A stretch of 64,000 nucleotides of DNA from Bryum argenteum (Eukaryota; Streptophyta; Bryopsida; Bryales; Bryaceae). Location: contig CM073322.1 in NCBI GenBank assembly GCA_037043015.1, forward strand, positions 21,480,364-21,544,363, in the 5' to 3' direction. How positions within the stretch are numbered: position 1 is the first letter of the stretch; each line of letters begins with the position of its first letter. A model generated the notes under the pieces. It saw nothing but the letters and a program-made list of their open reading frames with translations, did no database searches and was not told the DNA's origin. This document shows positions 23,173 through 35,400 of the stretch, piece by piece. The position numbers and the translations under genes were made by a program.

Positions 23173-23391
23173 GATGCAACTGATATAACAGTTGCTAAGT
23201 TGGCTGGATTGAACGAACGGCTGGACGATATGTTGCTTGAATTGGGGGAGCTCAAGAACTACATGCCGGACGAGGACGACCTCGAAAATCTTCAGAAATA
23301 CAACAAGGCCATGAAATTGAAACCCATGCCTGAGGACAAAAAGAAGCAAAAGACTGATCAGCAATCCGATGCCAACAAGAAGAATGCATGA
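23173..23391 (+). CDS. candidate terminal exon of an unrecognised gene
   Basis: A good splice acceptor (TTGTCCATTTGCTAG) precedes 73 open codons ending in TGA. The peptide begins DATDITVAKLAGLNERLDDM, continues LLELGELKNYMPDEDDLENL and ends in a Lys-rich, hydrophilic tail (KPMPEDKKKQKTDQQ). It looks like a coiled-coil or acidic helix plus basic tail, with biased, protein-like composition. No earlier exon could be found within reach, so it may be the last exon of a gene with long introns or an orphan duplicated exon. I do not recognise the family. Confidence 0.4.
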   Translation, partial: DATDITVAKLAGLNERLDDMLLELGELKNYMPDEDDLENLQKYNKAMKLKPMPEDKKKQKTDQQSDANKKNA

Positions 23392-24306
23392 GCCACATTC
23401 ATTCTCCCGTTTCTTGTCACCATTATAATCCAAATATTGTCGAATTCAATGCAATGCTAATTTGCAAATCTGAAAACTAATTTCCGTCATTGGATTAAAC
23501 CACACAACCTTGAGACCATCTGTAAATGATTGTAGAGCATGCTCTTGCATTATTCTCGCTGAAGCAACTTCTTGAACTCTTAAGTTGCATGCATAATTGG
23601 TTTCTGATCTTGCATTACTATTAGAATGAGAATCTGTAGATACAGAGATTAGATGGTGAGAAGTAAACCTTTGACTTTTACTTAATGTGGAAGGAATGGA
23701 AGGACTGCAGTGATAGGTCGTGTTGACAAGAAGTGAAGAAACCGTAGGGGTTGGAATTTTGTAGGTAGAAATTTAGGGTTTCAGTAGAAGGAATTGTAAG
23801 ATGTGTCCTGTATTGCTAACTCCTCATACTACTTAGACATTTTTTTGTTGATTAGAAATGAATTACACATGCTTCCCTACTGCTATGAAAAATATGGATC
23901 ATCCTAAGCAAAGAGATGAGTGACAATTCCATACGATCATGATTGTATTACAAACTTACATACACTGAGGTATTTCCACATTGCTCTCCAACAGCAAAAA
24001 TCCTTGTGAAATGAGTCATTCAGCTTGGTGGTAATATCAATGAAGATGAAGAACATGAAGCATAAAGAACACTATGATCATAGGTAACAATGCTTCTTAT
24101 GCAGCAGTTCATGATTTTACAAAATCGATTGTACGATGCATGTCTTCTCAAGTTTGTGAAATTTATTACTTTATTGTGATAGTGGTCATCTAAGTAAGGT
24201 TAGAATGACACACTGTGCCATGAATGTACAAGAGAGGAATCTCAGCTTACGGAGAGATTTTTCGACATGAATGTGCCTGTAGCAAAACATGATGCAGAAA
24301 GAGCAT
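23392..24306. other. intergenic, includes the CRR6 3' UTR
   Basis: AT-rich with no supported gene. The right end is probably the 3' UTR of the minus-strand CRR6 gene. Confidence 0.5.
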
Positions 24307-26261
24307 CTAAGGATGCGGGTACTTCTCAACAAGGTCGTAGAGCTGCGAGCTGATACTGAAGCCAAGCATGCGCAGCATATTGTTGAGCTTCACGTCCGGT
24401 TTCGCCACATTCCGTGCCTTGAGCCATTCAAGGATGACGAACAGTTTGTCCATGGCGAACAGCTCCAATGCCTCCGGGTTGTACACCAGCCCATGTTGCT
24501 TGCTCATCTGCATCACACACACAATGAATCAATTCCTTCCACTGCTTCTTTTCATCCATATTGGAACAGACAGGACAATATTCAAAATCAGACCCAATCT
24601 ATTTCGATGAATATGATCAAAGTGCTTGTCTTACATGAAACCAACCGTTTAATCTAGTACACAATATTTACAGCCATCCATAAAGAATATGTTCACCACA
24701 TTAAAGACTAGCGTAGTTGAAAGATACTTGAACGGAGAGCAGTGATGGCAATGGGAGAAGGAGAAGCAACGAACCTGGTGAGGCACAAGCATGGCGGCGT
24801 ACCGAACCAATTCACCAGCACGCCAATCCACGACGATGGGGAGCCAGGGGTACGCAGCATCCAAGCGCACAAACCACAGCCTGATGTCAGGCAGCTCCGA
24901 AAGCTCTCGAGGATCGAGCGGATCATCGTTCTCGTACTCCAGCACAAAGCCTACTGTTCGATCAAACAGCTCCTGTGGATCCTGTGCCGGGTCCGTTACG
25001 TTGTCACCTGCCAACCAAATATCAGCTCCCTGCAATCAGAGAACATCCCATCGTCACTTACTTACCTCACTCTCTCGATCGAATTCCAACAAAACAACCA
25101 CACCCTTCGTGCAGAATTACAGGAGTCAGAAACAGTAGTTAGCTATTTACCTATTTTGTGCACGTACTTGCGAAGCACATTGTGGGCTGGGGTGAGGTCA
25201 AGCTGCCGCAGCTGCTCCTTGGTCACCACGATGTCAATCCTTCCGGGAGTCGGAGGCGGTGCCGGAACAACGCCCTCACCCACTGAGCACCCGCATATCA
25301 AAATCAGTACGAGCTTAGAATATGAACAACTTCAGACCTCTTCTGAAGATTGAAGTATTTTTGTGACCTATCCCTGTATGTTTATGCTCACAGCAGATCA
25401 GCAATACCTTTCATGTTAACAGCATTAACAAGACAATGGACATGTGATCCCAGTGGCATCGAGGATACCTATTTGATGTGGTTTGTAAACACCACTACAG
25501 TTGAGTGGATTACAGAGACGTGTAATTTGAGATCATCTCGATCCAAACCCGACAACCTTACTACATAATGTGGACTGCGCAAAAGTGATGCAAGTTTCAC
25601 TAAACTCAATCAGCCAAGAGGTACATAATAGTTTAAGGAGTCTAAATTTCAATGTACTCATGAATGAACTTTCTGGCGAGCACCAATTCTGCAATCCGAC
25701 TTCAGATATGCATGACAGATTATAGTAGAGTCCAACAACGATGATTCGAGTTAGTTTAATCTTCGACTTGCAAAAAAATTACTCACATCACTACAAATTC
25801 TTCCCAATGAAATTTACACCATCCACCTTAAAACAGCTCATACTTAAATTCACCAAAAATATATAGTACATCTGGCTCTAAAGAGCAGAAATCCTTACAA
25901 GCATGAATCACGTCTGTTTAGTGCATGGAGATGTGGAAATCTCGATTGATTGTTTGGATTTGTTACATGCGGGTTGGGTGTTATGTTAGAATTGAGCATT
26001 CATGGTAATGTGGATGAGGAACGTACCCTCGTCTTCTTCCTCCTCGTATTCTTCGATGGAGAAGCCTGCAGGGCCCGGCGACGACGAGTGACGCGCCCAT
26101 TGAGCAGAGGTCGAGCATTGACAAGAGCTGAAAGAGGCGAAGGGCGAAAAGAGGGTGGATGAACGAGGCGACGGGCGTGATGATGATGACGGAATGGGAG
26201 AGCGAGAGAGTGCAATTGGGGTGGTGGGTAGAAGGCGAGCTGCACACAGCACGGTCGCCAT
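24307..26261 (-). CDS. CRR6: chlororespiratory reduction 6, NDH complex assembly factor
   Basis: Four exons splice in phase: 26027-26261, 25164-25282, 24775-25029 and 24307-24507 (269 aa). The first exon encodes a Ser/Arg/Pro-rich chloroplast transit peptide and an acidic stretch (EEYEEEEDEG). The conserved domain follows: PPPTPGRIDIVVTKEQLRQL, then DPRELSELPDIRLWFVRLDA, YPWLPIVVDWRAGELVRYAA, MLVPHQ, YNPEALELFAMDKLF and MLRMLGF. These are the signature blocks of CRR6, a stromal factor shared with cyanobacteria and required to assemble the NdhI-containing arm of the plastid NAD(P)H dehydrogenase-like complex. Length is close to the Arabidopsis protein. The exon 2 donor (TAC/GTGCAC) is weak; the phase and the continuation GADIW support it. 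Presence of CRR6 implies a plastid NDH complex in this organism. Confidence 0.85.
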
Positions 26262-27275
26262 AGCTCGCCAAGACTCGCTTCGTCTTTGCAAAGCTCTCAG
26301 CGCCCACACAGCCCGGCAGTCGCAAATGGAGATAGAACTGGACGAACGAACGCCATTTGGACGAAATCCGGATTGGATTCGTCTATATGGACGATGTTGC
26401 GAATTCGCTCGTCACTTTTATTATCGTCTTTGTGATATACAATAGAAAATTACTTAGTATTTCCTGGATTTTAAAAGTGCTATCCATCCCTTTGCATTAG
26501 AGCATCTCCACCCATGCTCGTTAAAGGTGACTAGCTAAAAATGTTCATCTCTGTTTGGAAGAGCCCTTGAAATTACACTCCCACCCCTCTTTAAGCACCA
26601 AAAGTGCATGCGAAATAGTCAATCCACCAATTACATGTGAGATGTAGTCAACTAAACTCAGCTTTGGGGTGCCATTTCTTGACACGCCAAAGTAGAGAGC
26701 CAAGAGGCATTTTTGAAGGGCCCTTGTCATTTCTCATTCATTTATTGCGTGTATCAGACCTTTGGCAAGTATGAGTGCCGATGATCTTAGATCATTGCTA
26801 GCATGACCCATCGGCATGTGACGTTGACATCAATACTTCAATATTTAATAGTTTACTATTTGTAAATCCAATTAGGATCCGATTGATGCGTGTACCCCTT
26901 AGAAGATACTCACTCCCCAACCTTCTTGATTGTTGTGGGGATGTGTGTTCTCTATATTGAAAGTTTAAAAAAAAAAAAAAAAAAATTAAAAAAAAAAAAA
27001 AAAAAATTAAAAAAAAATCCATTTTTCATATATATTTGGGACCTTAAATACTTCAGATATCAATATGTAACAATAGGCAAGTCAAATCAAAAAATCATTC
27101 AATTTCCGGACCCCTACAATAATAGCCTCTTAAATGAAATGTCTGATTTGAGGTTACATCAATTTTATTCAATCTCCTGAAGAATAACTACAAAGATCAA
27201 TCCTCCAAAACACTCATTCGTATTTTACTCAACAATTCCACCTTCTACATAATGTGAAGTACATTGCATTCTATT
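26262..27275. other. CRR6 upstream region and A-rich DNA
   Basis: The first 200 bases are the likely CRR6 5' UTR and promoter. At about 26968-27017 two runs of 15-20 A are separated by TT. This is a low-complexity tract and not clearly a retroposon tail, since no duplication or source gene is visible. Confidence 0.5.
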
Positions 27276-27470
27276 ATTGAAATACTCCGGTAGGTTGTGG
27301 GTTCTATTCCTGTGTCGGTATGGTGCTCACCATCGTAGTCCAACTAGCTATGTGGAGGGGGTTCTTAGACCTTGTTTTATGAGTACCTCATACGCCTTTG
27401 AGGGGATACCATATTGAGTACATCTCTAAGGTTGAAGTAGCTAGGTAGGAACTAGCATAATGTATACTAG
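27276..27470 (+). repeat. SINE head and body without tail
   Basis: The B-box-like GGTTGTGGGTTCTATTCC is followed by GGTGCTCACC, then GTACCTCATACGCCTTTGAGG and GTAGCTAGGTAGGAACTAGC. These match the 17084-17442 copy in order, but the 3' module and TCTA tail are absent. Confidence 0.6.
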
Positions 27471-27813
27471 AAGGGTTAGCACTAGAAGAAAAACAAATAT
27501 CAAATACCAAATGACAATAATCAAGAGTGGACATCTTCAACAACCAAAAATTAATCATTGAGGAGACTTTTACTTATTGTCATTGAATAATTTAGTACTA
27601 GTTTTATACTAATGAAAATAGTCCCACCACCAGTCTCATGGCCTCTGGACAGACATCCAAGGATGAGTTGATTGAACACTCTATTTACGTAGGCTTCAAA
27701 TAGGTTTCGAAATCTTCTTCTTTGAGATACAATTATAATAGTAAGATGTGAAGTATTTCTTGTTTTTAGAGTATAAGTTATGTATCATGTACCATTTAAC
27801 TTGCAAAAATTAA

Positions 27814-28703
27814 CCCCTAAAGGACCAAGCATTGTTTGGATTTCCAAACTTAAAAAACCTACAAATTTAGAACACCTTGTGGAGATTGAGGTGAGGATAA
27901 AATCTATACAAATTTTAGAGACTTTCAACTGTGAGATAAACAAAATTACTATTCAAAATCCACGTTAAATTTAAACCATTAAATTTGTACCATATGTTGA
28001 TGAAAAACTTTCTTTGAGCGATGTCCGAGAGACATAGTCTATTTTCTTCAAAGGGGGACGTGATGGTTGTTGCCCCAAACATCTTGCTTATATTTTCTTT
28101 TGTGTAAATAACTAAGTTGAGAATGCCTATGCAAAAATTTCAAAGACTTGTTCAGCTTTATAAACCTCATGCAAATTTATTTCCAAGTGTCTAAGTTATG
28201 AAAATAGCAATTCGGAAAAAGCATACATCACGTTCATTGTATTTTATTTAGGAAAAAAGTGAACAATGACTAGGTACCTTTATGAGATTTTGATTTTCAA
28301 GTAAAAGCTTTTTATAAAAATCCTAGAAACTCGAATTTCGACAAATTTTGAAAGAATAAATTGGAAAATTCTAACTAGTCTTAAAAATTATTTTTAAATT
28401 CTTGTAAAATTGGTAAAAGTTTTCAACTTGGGTCACTTAAGAATTTGAGCAATGATTTTTTAGAGAATATCCCCAAAACATATCCAAAATTACTAAAGTT
28501 AATTTGCCTTTCTCGGCTTGCAACCAAAGAATTAGCCTTGAAGATTCAAGAAATGAAATTAGGGTTTGCAATTTTTACCACTTGCACTTTGTATGTATTA
28601 CCATACGTACATCAAATTGCATCCCCACATTCTAAAATTAGACCCTTCATTTAGGCAACCTAGAATTGCCAAAACTAGTTTGGATTTCTTGGTCCTTTAA
28701 GGG
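27814..28703. mobile_element. TTAA-type TIR element, about 890 bp
   Basis: The left end CCCCTAAAGGACCAAG, preceded by TTAA (27810-27813), pairs with the right end, which reads CCCTTAAAGGACCAAG inverted, in 15 of 16 positions. The right flank is TTTA, so the duplication has decayed. The termini share CCCYTAAAGG with the other TTAA elements in the window. The interior is AT-rich and non-coding. Confidence 0.6.
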
Positions 28704-28707
28704 TTTA

Positions 28708-29834
28708 GGCAACTTGCTAAGAAATGGCACAACTTCTATCATGGCGTGTCTATAAGTGATGTAGCCCTATAAGCAATTTGCATCTATCACAACTAGAAAA
28801 GAAGGCAGTGAATCAACTATTCCTGAAGAGAATTCTCTTAAGGTGCTCTCTTGAATCGAACAAGTTGATTCACATAGTAGGAAGAGATTTCAGTTGATTT
28901 GTTTTGGGGTTCGACAGGTGTGCCACGGAGGATTGCCAACGTGTACATCTGGCTGAGTGTACCACCATGTCCACGTGGACTCGGTGAGCAAAAGAAAGTC
29001 TTCGGCTGGGAACTTCACATCAACGTTAATCACAGGTCAGTGTCACAGAGCGGAGGATGTTGTGCTGTGCCGACAACATACACACATTTAATGAACGAGA
29101 GGTGCGTAAATGCTAGTTTTCTTGCTTTAACTGTTGCAATAAATTGTGAGACATGTAGACAGCGGATTCGAGGAGGGCGGGGAGTTTGGCACCGTCGATG
29201 GCGCAAGATTGCGAAGCAAAGCACGGCTTACGAGCTGATTTGTGGCGTGTGTAGAGTGCGCCGTAATTGATGCATTGTGTATACAAATTTCCAGGTACGT
29301 ATATACATCGATGGTCTCACAATTGAGTGAATACAATGCGTAGTTCTCATAGCAGCGAAGAGATGTATAGAATGACGACGACTTTATAGATACGAAAGTT
29401 ACAAAACAGTGTAATGAAGTGTCGTTGACATGCAGATCAACACACAATCCTTAGTAAGTGCGGATTTTCTTCTTGTGCTCACGACCACTCTTTTTGACCG
29501 GAGGCGCAGGTTTAGTAGGAGCGAGAACATGATCAAGAGACACTTTTTCATCGTCATGTTAGCTTCCCCCGCCATAGCCTACAAATTAGGTGCACATGAA
29601 CTTCAATTCACCTTGTAAGAATTGTTCACATAACAGTGATATCATCAACGAGAACTTACAGGTTTTACACCGATAATATTTTAACAATCGGACGATGGTT
29701 GATTGATGCAAGGGTGTGTGAACCCTGGACGACTGCTAAAATGGCGACTACCATGACGTGTAGGAGGAATAAGCTACAAATTTGACATGAGCTATTGTTA
29801 CCTCATGCAACGTGTCGTTCTCCACGGGCATGGA
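28708..29834. other. intergenic, no supported gene
   Basis: Open frames at 28899-29270 (plus) and 29127-29447 (minus) overlap, lack domains and have no splice support. No repeat was recognised. Confidence 0.5.
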
Positions 29835-30841
29835 CTATACATCTTCTGAAGGCTGAAAGTCACCTGCTGCCGCGCCAGTTGCCAGATGGTTTTGCACAAA
29901 GGTAGCTACTGTGCGCTGCCGCAGCGCATCGAGTTGACTTTTGAGGGTGTGAATGAGGGATTTGCCGTCTGCGCTCTCTACAACAAGGCTACGTGTTAAC
30001 TCCAAAATTTGCTTCAATATTATGTCCTCGATGGGACTCGCATCCACCTCCACAGACAGCAAGTGAGATGAAGTGGCTGTGAGGCAAATCTGCTGAGCGG
30101 GTGGAGATAGGGGACACATTACCGGAGACATTGCCAATCCAAGGACACTATACTCGAATGTTAGAGAAGCTAGAATTCGACGACGGGTTCTCATTCAGTG
30201 TCTCTCCGTGAATCTCTCCTTCTTCGACATCCTGTGCAGCTCTAGAATACACGCTGAGAGGCACTTTGCGACTGCGACCACTGTACCCCTTCTCGCGTTG
30301 CATCTCTTCGTGTACCTCATCCAACATGGGGGATCGAAGGAGTTGTCGACATAGTCTCTCTGTGATGCCGGCTTCACCTAATGGGCCAGTCCTCCCCTTG
30401 TTGCGTCTCCAAGAATTAGCATACCGCATTTGCTCCGACTTGATTCGAAACTTCTTCGAACCTGCCAACTTCACTAACTTCTCCCAAATTCTCTCGGACA
30501 CCCACATTGGAAGATCTTGGTTTGTTTGAATCAAGCGAATGACCTCATGGCGGTAGGAAGATAGGGCATTACCTACACGGGTGCGGAGCCATGATGTATT
30601 GAGTTCATCGCTGTATTCAAAGTCCTCCTGCAACCTTTTCATTAGGATTTCCATGAGGTGGAATGGCTGTTGCCGGATGTCGATATATGAAGGATCTAGA
30701 CCCCTAACTATCTTTGCCAAGGCATCATTCCACACAGTGACGCCCAACCCGTATGGCTTTCCCTGAGCACTGACGTTTATGAAGTACAGCTTCTTACCGA
30801 GATGTACCCTCTCCGTGGCATTGTTAGGGACATAGGCTCTG

Positions 30842-30985
30842 GAACCTTCTAGAAGGAAGTCTCTAGAAGTCTCTGGAACCTTCTAGAAAGAAAGTCTCTA
30901 GAACCTTTTAGAAGGAAGTGTTTAGAACCTTCTAGAATCTAGTCTCTGGAACCTTCTAGAATCTAGTCTCTGGAACCTTCTAGAA
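30842..30985 (+). promoter_or_regulatory. array of heat-shock elements in the LTR
   Basis: Perfect three-unit heat-shock elements GAAnnTTCnnGAA lie at 30842-30854, 30876-30888, 30925-30937, 30949-30961 and 30973-30985. A near-perfect one (TTT for TTC) is at 30901-30913. Further GAA-TTC pairs occur in the 27-bp repeats down to the TATA box. GAA and TTC blocks in alternating orientation every five bases are the established binding site of trimeric heat-shock factor. The array lies about 100-240 bp upstream of the TATA box, as expected for an enhancer of LTR transcription. Heat induction itself is inferred. Confidence 0.75.
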
Positions 30986-31085
30986 GCATCCTAGCTGGTA
31001 GAAGTTCTAGAAGCATCCTAGCTGGTAGAAGTTCTAGAAGCATCCTAGCTAATAGAAGTTCTAGAAGCTTCTTGGGTTCTAGAAG

Positions 31086-31093
31086 TATATATA
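31086..31093 (+). promoter_or_regulatory. TATA box of the 5' LTR
   Basis: TATATATA directly downstream of the heat-shock-element array and 27-bp repeats. Transcription would start about 30 bases later, near 31120, which defines the U3/R boundary. Confidence 0.65.
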
Positions 31094-31443
31094 GGAGTCG
31101 AGGCTGAAGAGTTCTTCAGTCTCGACAACGCATCTCTTGGAGCTCTAGCTCACCTCTTTTGGTGTTATTCGTGTACTCTTCTTGTTAATCCAAGCTCTTG
31201 TCAGTTTTCGTTAGTTTCCAGATATTCTTGTCATCTGTTTTTGTGTCCCTGACAGTTTGTCGAGACTACCTTCTCACAGATATCAGAGCTAGTCCCTTCT
31301 TGTTGGAGAGAGTGGATTACCCCTCTTCTTGGAGTCTTGAGGTGTTTTAGAAGTTGCGGAGTACCCTTCTTTAAACCAATATTGTTCTCTTGTCAATTTT
31401 TTTCTTTTCGTTCGTAGATTTGGTCAAAGATCAAGACGTCAAT

Positions 31444-32432
31444 ATGGCTGAAAATTTGGAATCCAAATTGGACGCCATCATGAATGCTCTTGCTATGTTA
31501 TCACAGAGACAAGCGGAGATAGAAGGAGCCATGACAAGACTTCACAATGATGGAGCATCCGGGATAACATCATCCAGGATTCACCAGTCTCAAGCTACTA
31601 CACCGGAGGAGGCGACTACACCTTTAGTTCAACAAAACCCAATGATTCAACAACTGAAGGAGCCTAGAGTTAGTCTTCCTGACAAGTTCGACGGAACGCG
31701 TTCCAAGTTTCGAGGTTTTGTCAACCAACTGTTTTACAACGTGAACGATATCCGACGGAGGAGGCGCGTGTTGGACTTGTTAGAACTCTGCTTACAGGAC
31801 AAGCTCTGTCGTGGTTTGCCCCCTTGTTCGAGAAACGATCGCCAATTCTGAGCAACTTTGAGACGTTCTTGGAAGCATTTGCAGAAGCATTTGGCGAACA
31901 TGAGTTCGATGGGCTACAACAAAGATCCGATCACTCGACGACAAGGGACGCTCGCATCGCTCTACGCAATGGATTTCGAGACAATCAAGCTAGTGACATC
32001 AATCAAAGGGGCGAAGAAGCATTGGTGAGTCGGTTTTATTGGGGTTTGAGGATGATGTGAAGGACCTACTTTTATCCGTTCACGATCCGCAAACGCTCAA
32101 CGAAGCCATTAGCCAGCTGTAAAGTCGACAACCGTTTATTCCAAATAATCGTCAAAGACCAGGCGTCAAAATACCAAACGAATCGCTACACCACAAGTAT
32201 GTTGGCAAACAATTTGAGTTCTCATTCGGAGGCAGAAGCCATGCAAATCGATGCGGCGCGTGTCAGAGCTCTTACTCCAGAAGAGAAGAAACGGCGTATG
32301 GAAGAAGGACTCTGTTTGTACTGCGGAGAAGAAGGCCACAAGGTTGAAAATTGCCCCAAGAAGCAAAACCGGAGCATTGTTAAGACTAGGAGTGCGGTGA
32401 TCCCGGAAAACGACGATGCCCAGCCACAATAG
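31444..32432 (+). pseudogene. Ty3 gag, frameshifted
   Basis: Starts at ATG 31444 with a coiled-coil-like N-terminus (MAENLESKLDAIMNALAMLS). It reads PRVSLPDKFDGTRSKFRGFV near 31660, shifts frame near 31820 and again around 32060-32130, and ends with a CCHC zinc knuckle (LCLYCGEEGHKVENCPKK near 32305-32360). The frame changes break the protein, although all parts of a chromovirus Gag are present. Confidence 0.8.
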
Positions 32433-32437
32433 GAACC

Positions 32438-35400
32438 GTGCGGCTGGACGATTCAATGCCGCGACAACAATCAGGTTCCTCTTTCTCTGCCCAACCTGCC
32501 CATTGTTTTACAATTCTCTTGTCTCTTGGTCCTCAAAAACACAAAACTTTAGCGCTATTAGATTGGGGAGCATCTACTTGTTTTTTAGATGAAGAATTTT
32601 CTAAGCGTCACAAGATTCGTCTAGTACAGAAATCCAAGCCTGTTCATGTAGAGGTGATAGATGGACGACCTTTACTGTCGGGCAGTGTCACCCATGAATC
32701 AGTACTTATAGAAGTGGCGTTTAAGGACCATAGTAGTTACGTTGTTTTTAATGTCATTAGAACCCCGTCAAACCCTGTCATCCTCGGTCTCTCCTGGTTA
32801 GAACAACATAACCCTACCATAGATTGGAAGTTGCAGAAAATGACTTTTTCCAAAGAATATTCCAAGAGCCAACCTAGTAGACATCCCAAGATAGGAAAAC
32901 CATTGTTTATAGGAGCAAGGGCGTTTGTACGATCATCCAAAGAAGGAGCACCCTTCGTCATCTATGCAGCCCCAACTAGCACGGAGAAGAGTTCGACGGC
33001 AAGCATACCAGAGCAATACAAGGATTTTGAGGACGTGTTTCAGCAGAAGAACGCGGACATGCTACCGGAGCATCGGCCATACGACTGTGCCATAGACATG
33101 CTAGAAGGAGCACAACCGCCTTTTGGCCCAATCTACAATCTCTCTCAAACGGAGTTAGCGGAGCTGCGAAAATACATTGACGAGAATCTAGCGAAGAACT
33201 TCATTCGTCATTCAAAGTCGCCAGCTGGGGTATCGATCTTGTCCGTAAAGAAGAAGGATAGCTCCTTGCGAATGTGCGTGGACTATCGAGGCCTCAACAA
33301 GGTAACTAAGAAAAATCGTTACCCGTTACCTTTGATCTTTAGTCTCTTGGAGCAGCTCGGGCGTGCAAAGATCTCTACAAAAATTGATCTGAGGGGAGCT
33401 TACAACCTTGTACGGATCAAGGAAGGAGATGAGTAGAAGACAGCGTTCCGTACAAGGTATGGCCATTTTGAATATAATGTCATGCCTTTTGGCCTTACCA
33501 ATGCCCCGGCTGTTTTCCAACACATGATGAATGACATCTTTCGGGAGTACCTTGACGACTTTGTTGTCATCTATCTGGATGACATCATGATATTTTCCAA
33601 AAACGAAGAAGAGCACGAGAAGCACGTTCGTTTAGTCCTCGAGAAACTACGAGAACGAGGACTCTACGCCAAGATGGAAAAGTGCCTATTCCACCAAACC
33701 GAGATGGAGTTTCTAGGGTTCATTGCGACTACAGACGGCTTGAAGATGGACCCCAAGAAGGTGGAAGCAATTGCATCATGGGAGGTTCCGAAGACGGTTA
33801 GAGACGTACAATGTTTTCTTGGATTTGCTAACTTCTATCGGATCTTCATCAAGAATTATTCTCGGGTCGCTGCTCCACTCACCCGATTGACGTGCAAGGA
33901 CAAGCTAGAATGGGGACCTCAAGCCGAACAAGCATTTCAAGATCTCAAGACGGCGTTTACTACGGCTCCAGTCCTGCTACACCCTGACTTTGCAAAGGCC
34001 TTCTATTTGGAGACCGATGCTTCTCTGATTTTGCTTTGGGAGCCGTACTTTCACAGATGGGCGCAGACGGGAGGCTTCATCCATTTGCGTTTTATTCTCG
34101 GAAGTTCTCTGCTGCGGAAATTAACTACGAAATCCACGATAAAGAACTCCTTGCCATAGTGGATTCCTTCCAAGAGTGGAGACACTTTCTTGAAGGCGCT
34201 GCGCATCCGGTGACCGTATACACGGATCACAAGAATTTGGAGTACTTCATGTCGGCTCGAATCTTGAATCGACGTCAAGCTCGGTGGAATATGTCGTTGT
34301 CGCGATTTGATTTTGTTATCACCTATCGGCCTGGGAAGCAGCAAGGACTATCGGATGCATTATCGAGGAGATCGTATCTCACGCCTAAGACTGGAGAAGA
34401 AGCATTTGATCAACAATGCACCACATTGTTGAAACCAGAGCATTTTAGAATTTGCGCTGCTGTCGTGCCAATTGATGCGGACTTCCTCGACAAGTTACGC
34501 ACTGTAACAACCAAAGATTCTGTAGCTCTTGAGATCAAGAAGCATGCTGATAATGACAAGTTCAAGGTGGAGGGAGATCTTTTGTATTTTGAAGAGCGAC
34601 TATATATTCCAAAGGGACCAACACAACTTATTTCTCCAATCTCGCCACGACTTTCCAGCATCAGGACATTTTGGATACAACAAGACATTGGAGCTTATTT
34701 CGCGAGATTTTTGGTGGCCTCAAATGTGGAAGGATGTGAAGGAGTTTGTCCTCTTTTGTGATATTTGTTCAAGGTCAAAGAACCCTCGGTATCGCCCCTA
34801 TGGACTTCTGCAGCCGTTGCCTATTTCGCATCGACCATGGTCTTCAGTTTCCATGGACTTCATTATGGACCTGCCGCCTTCAAACTGGTTCGACAGCATC
34901 TTTGTTGTGGTGGATCAGCTTACAAAGATGGCGCATTTTATTTCTTGCAAGAAAAGATCGTTAAGCGAGGACACAGCAACACTCTTTCTTGATAATGTAT
35001 ATCGTTATCATGGCTTGCCAGATGACATCGTGTCGGATCGAGGAACTCAGTTCGTCTCCAAATTCTGGAGATCTCTTTTTGAGATTTTGAAGGTGGATAT
35101 CAAGCTTTCTTCAGCCTTTCATCCTCAAACTGACGGTCAGACGAAACGGGTAAATCATGTCTTGGAGCAGTATCTACGCTGCACCATCAACTACCAGCAA
35201 GACGATTGGACCGAATATCTACCGTTTGCCGAGTTTGCCTACAACAACACGCTTCATGCGTCGTCTCAACAAACACCGTTTTTTGCCAATTATGGATACC
35301 ATCCGAAACTTGATTTGTTAAATCCAATAGCCAATAACAACCCGGCATCAGAAGGCTTTGTGAGACAGCTATCGGAGCTTCAAGCTACGTTGCGACTTCA

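Larger units (their letters stand above)
30822..31254 (+). repeat. 5' LTR of the Ty3 element
   Basis: 433 bp, TG...CA. It contains the heat-shock-element array, three 27-bp units beginning CTAGAAGCATCCTAGCTGG (30980-31060) and a TATA box. It is longer than the 3' LTR because it has an extra GAACCTTCTAGAATCTAGTC unit and an extra 20-bp piece before the TATA box. Confidence 0.92.

Noticed and set aside
26968..27017. Poly(A) tail of a processed retrocopy
   Set aside because: There are two A runs split by TT, with no adjacent coding sequence or target duplication.
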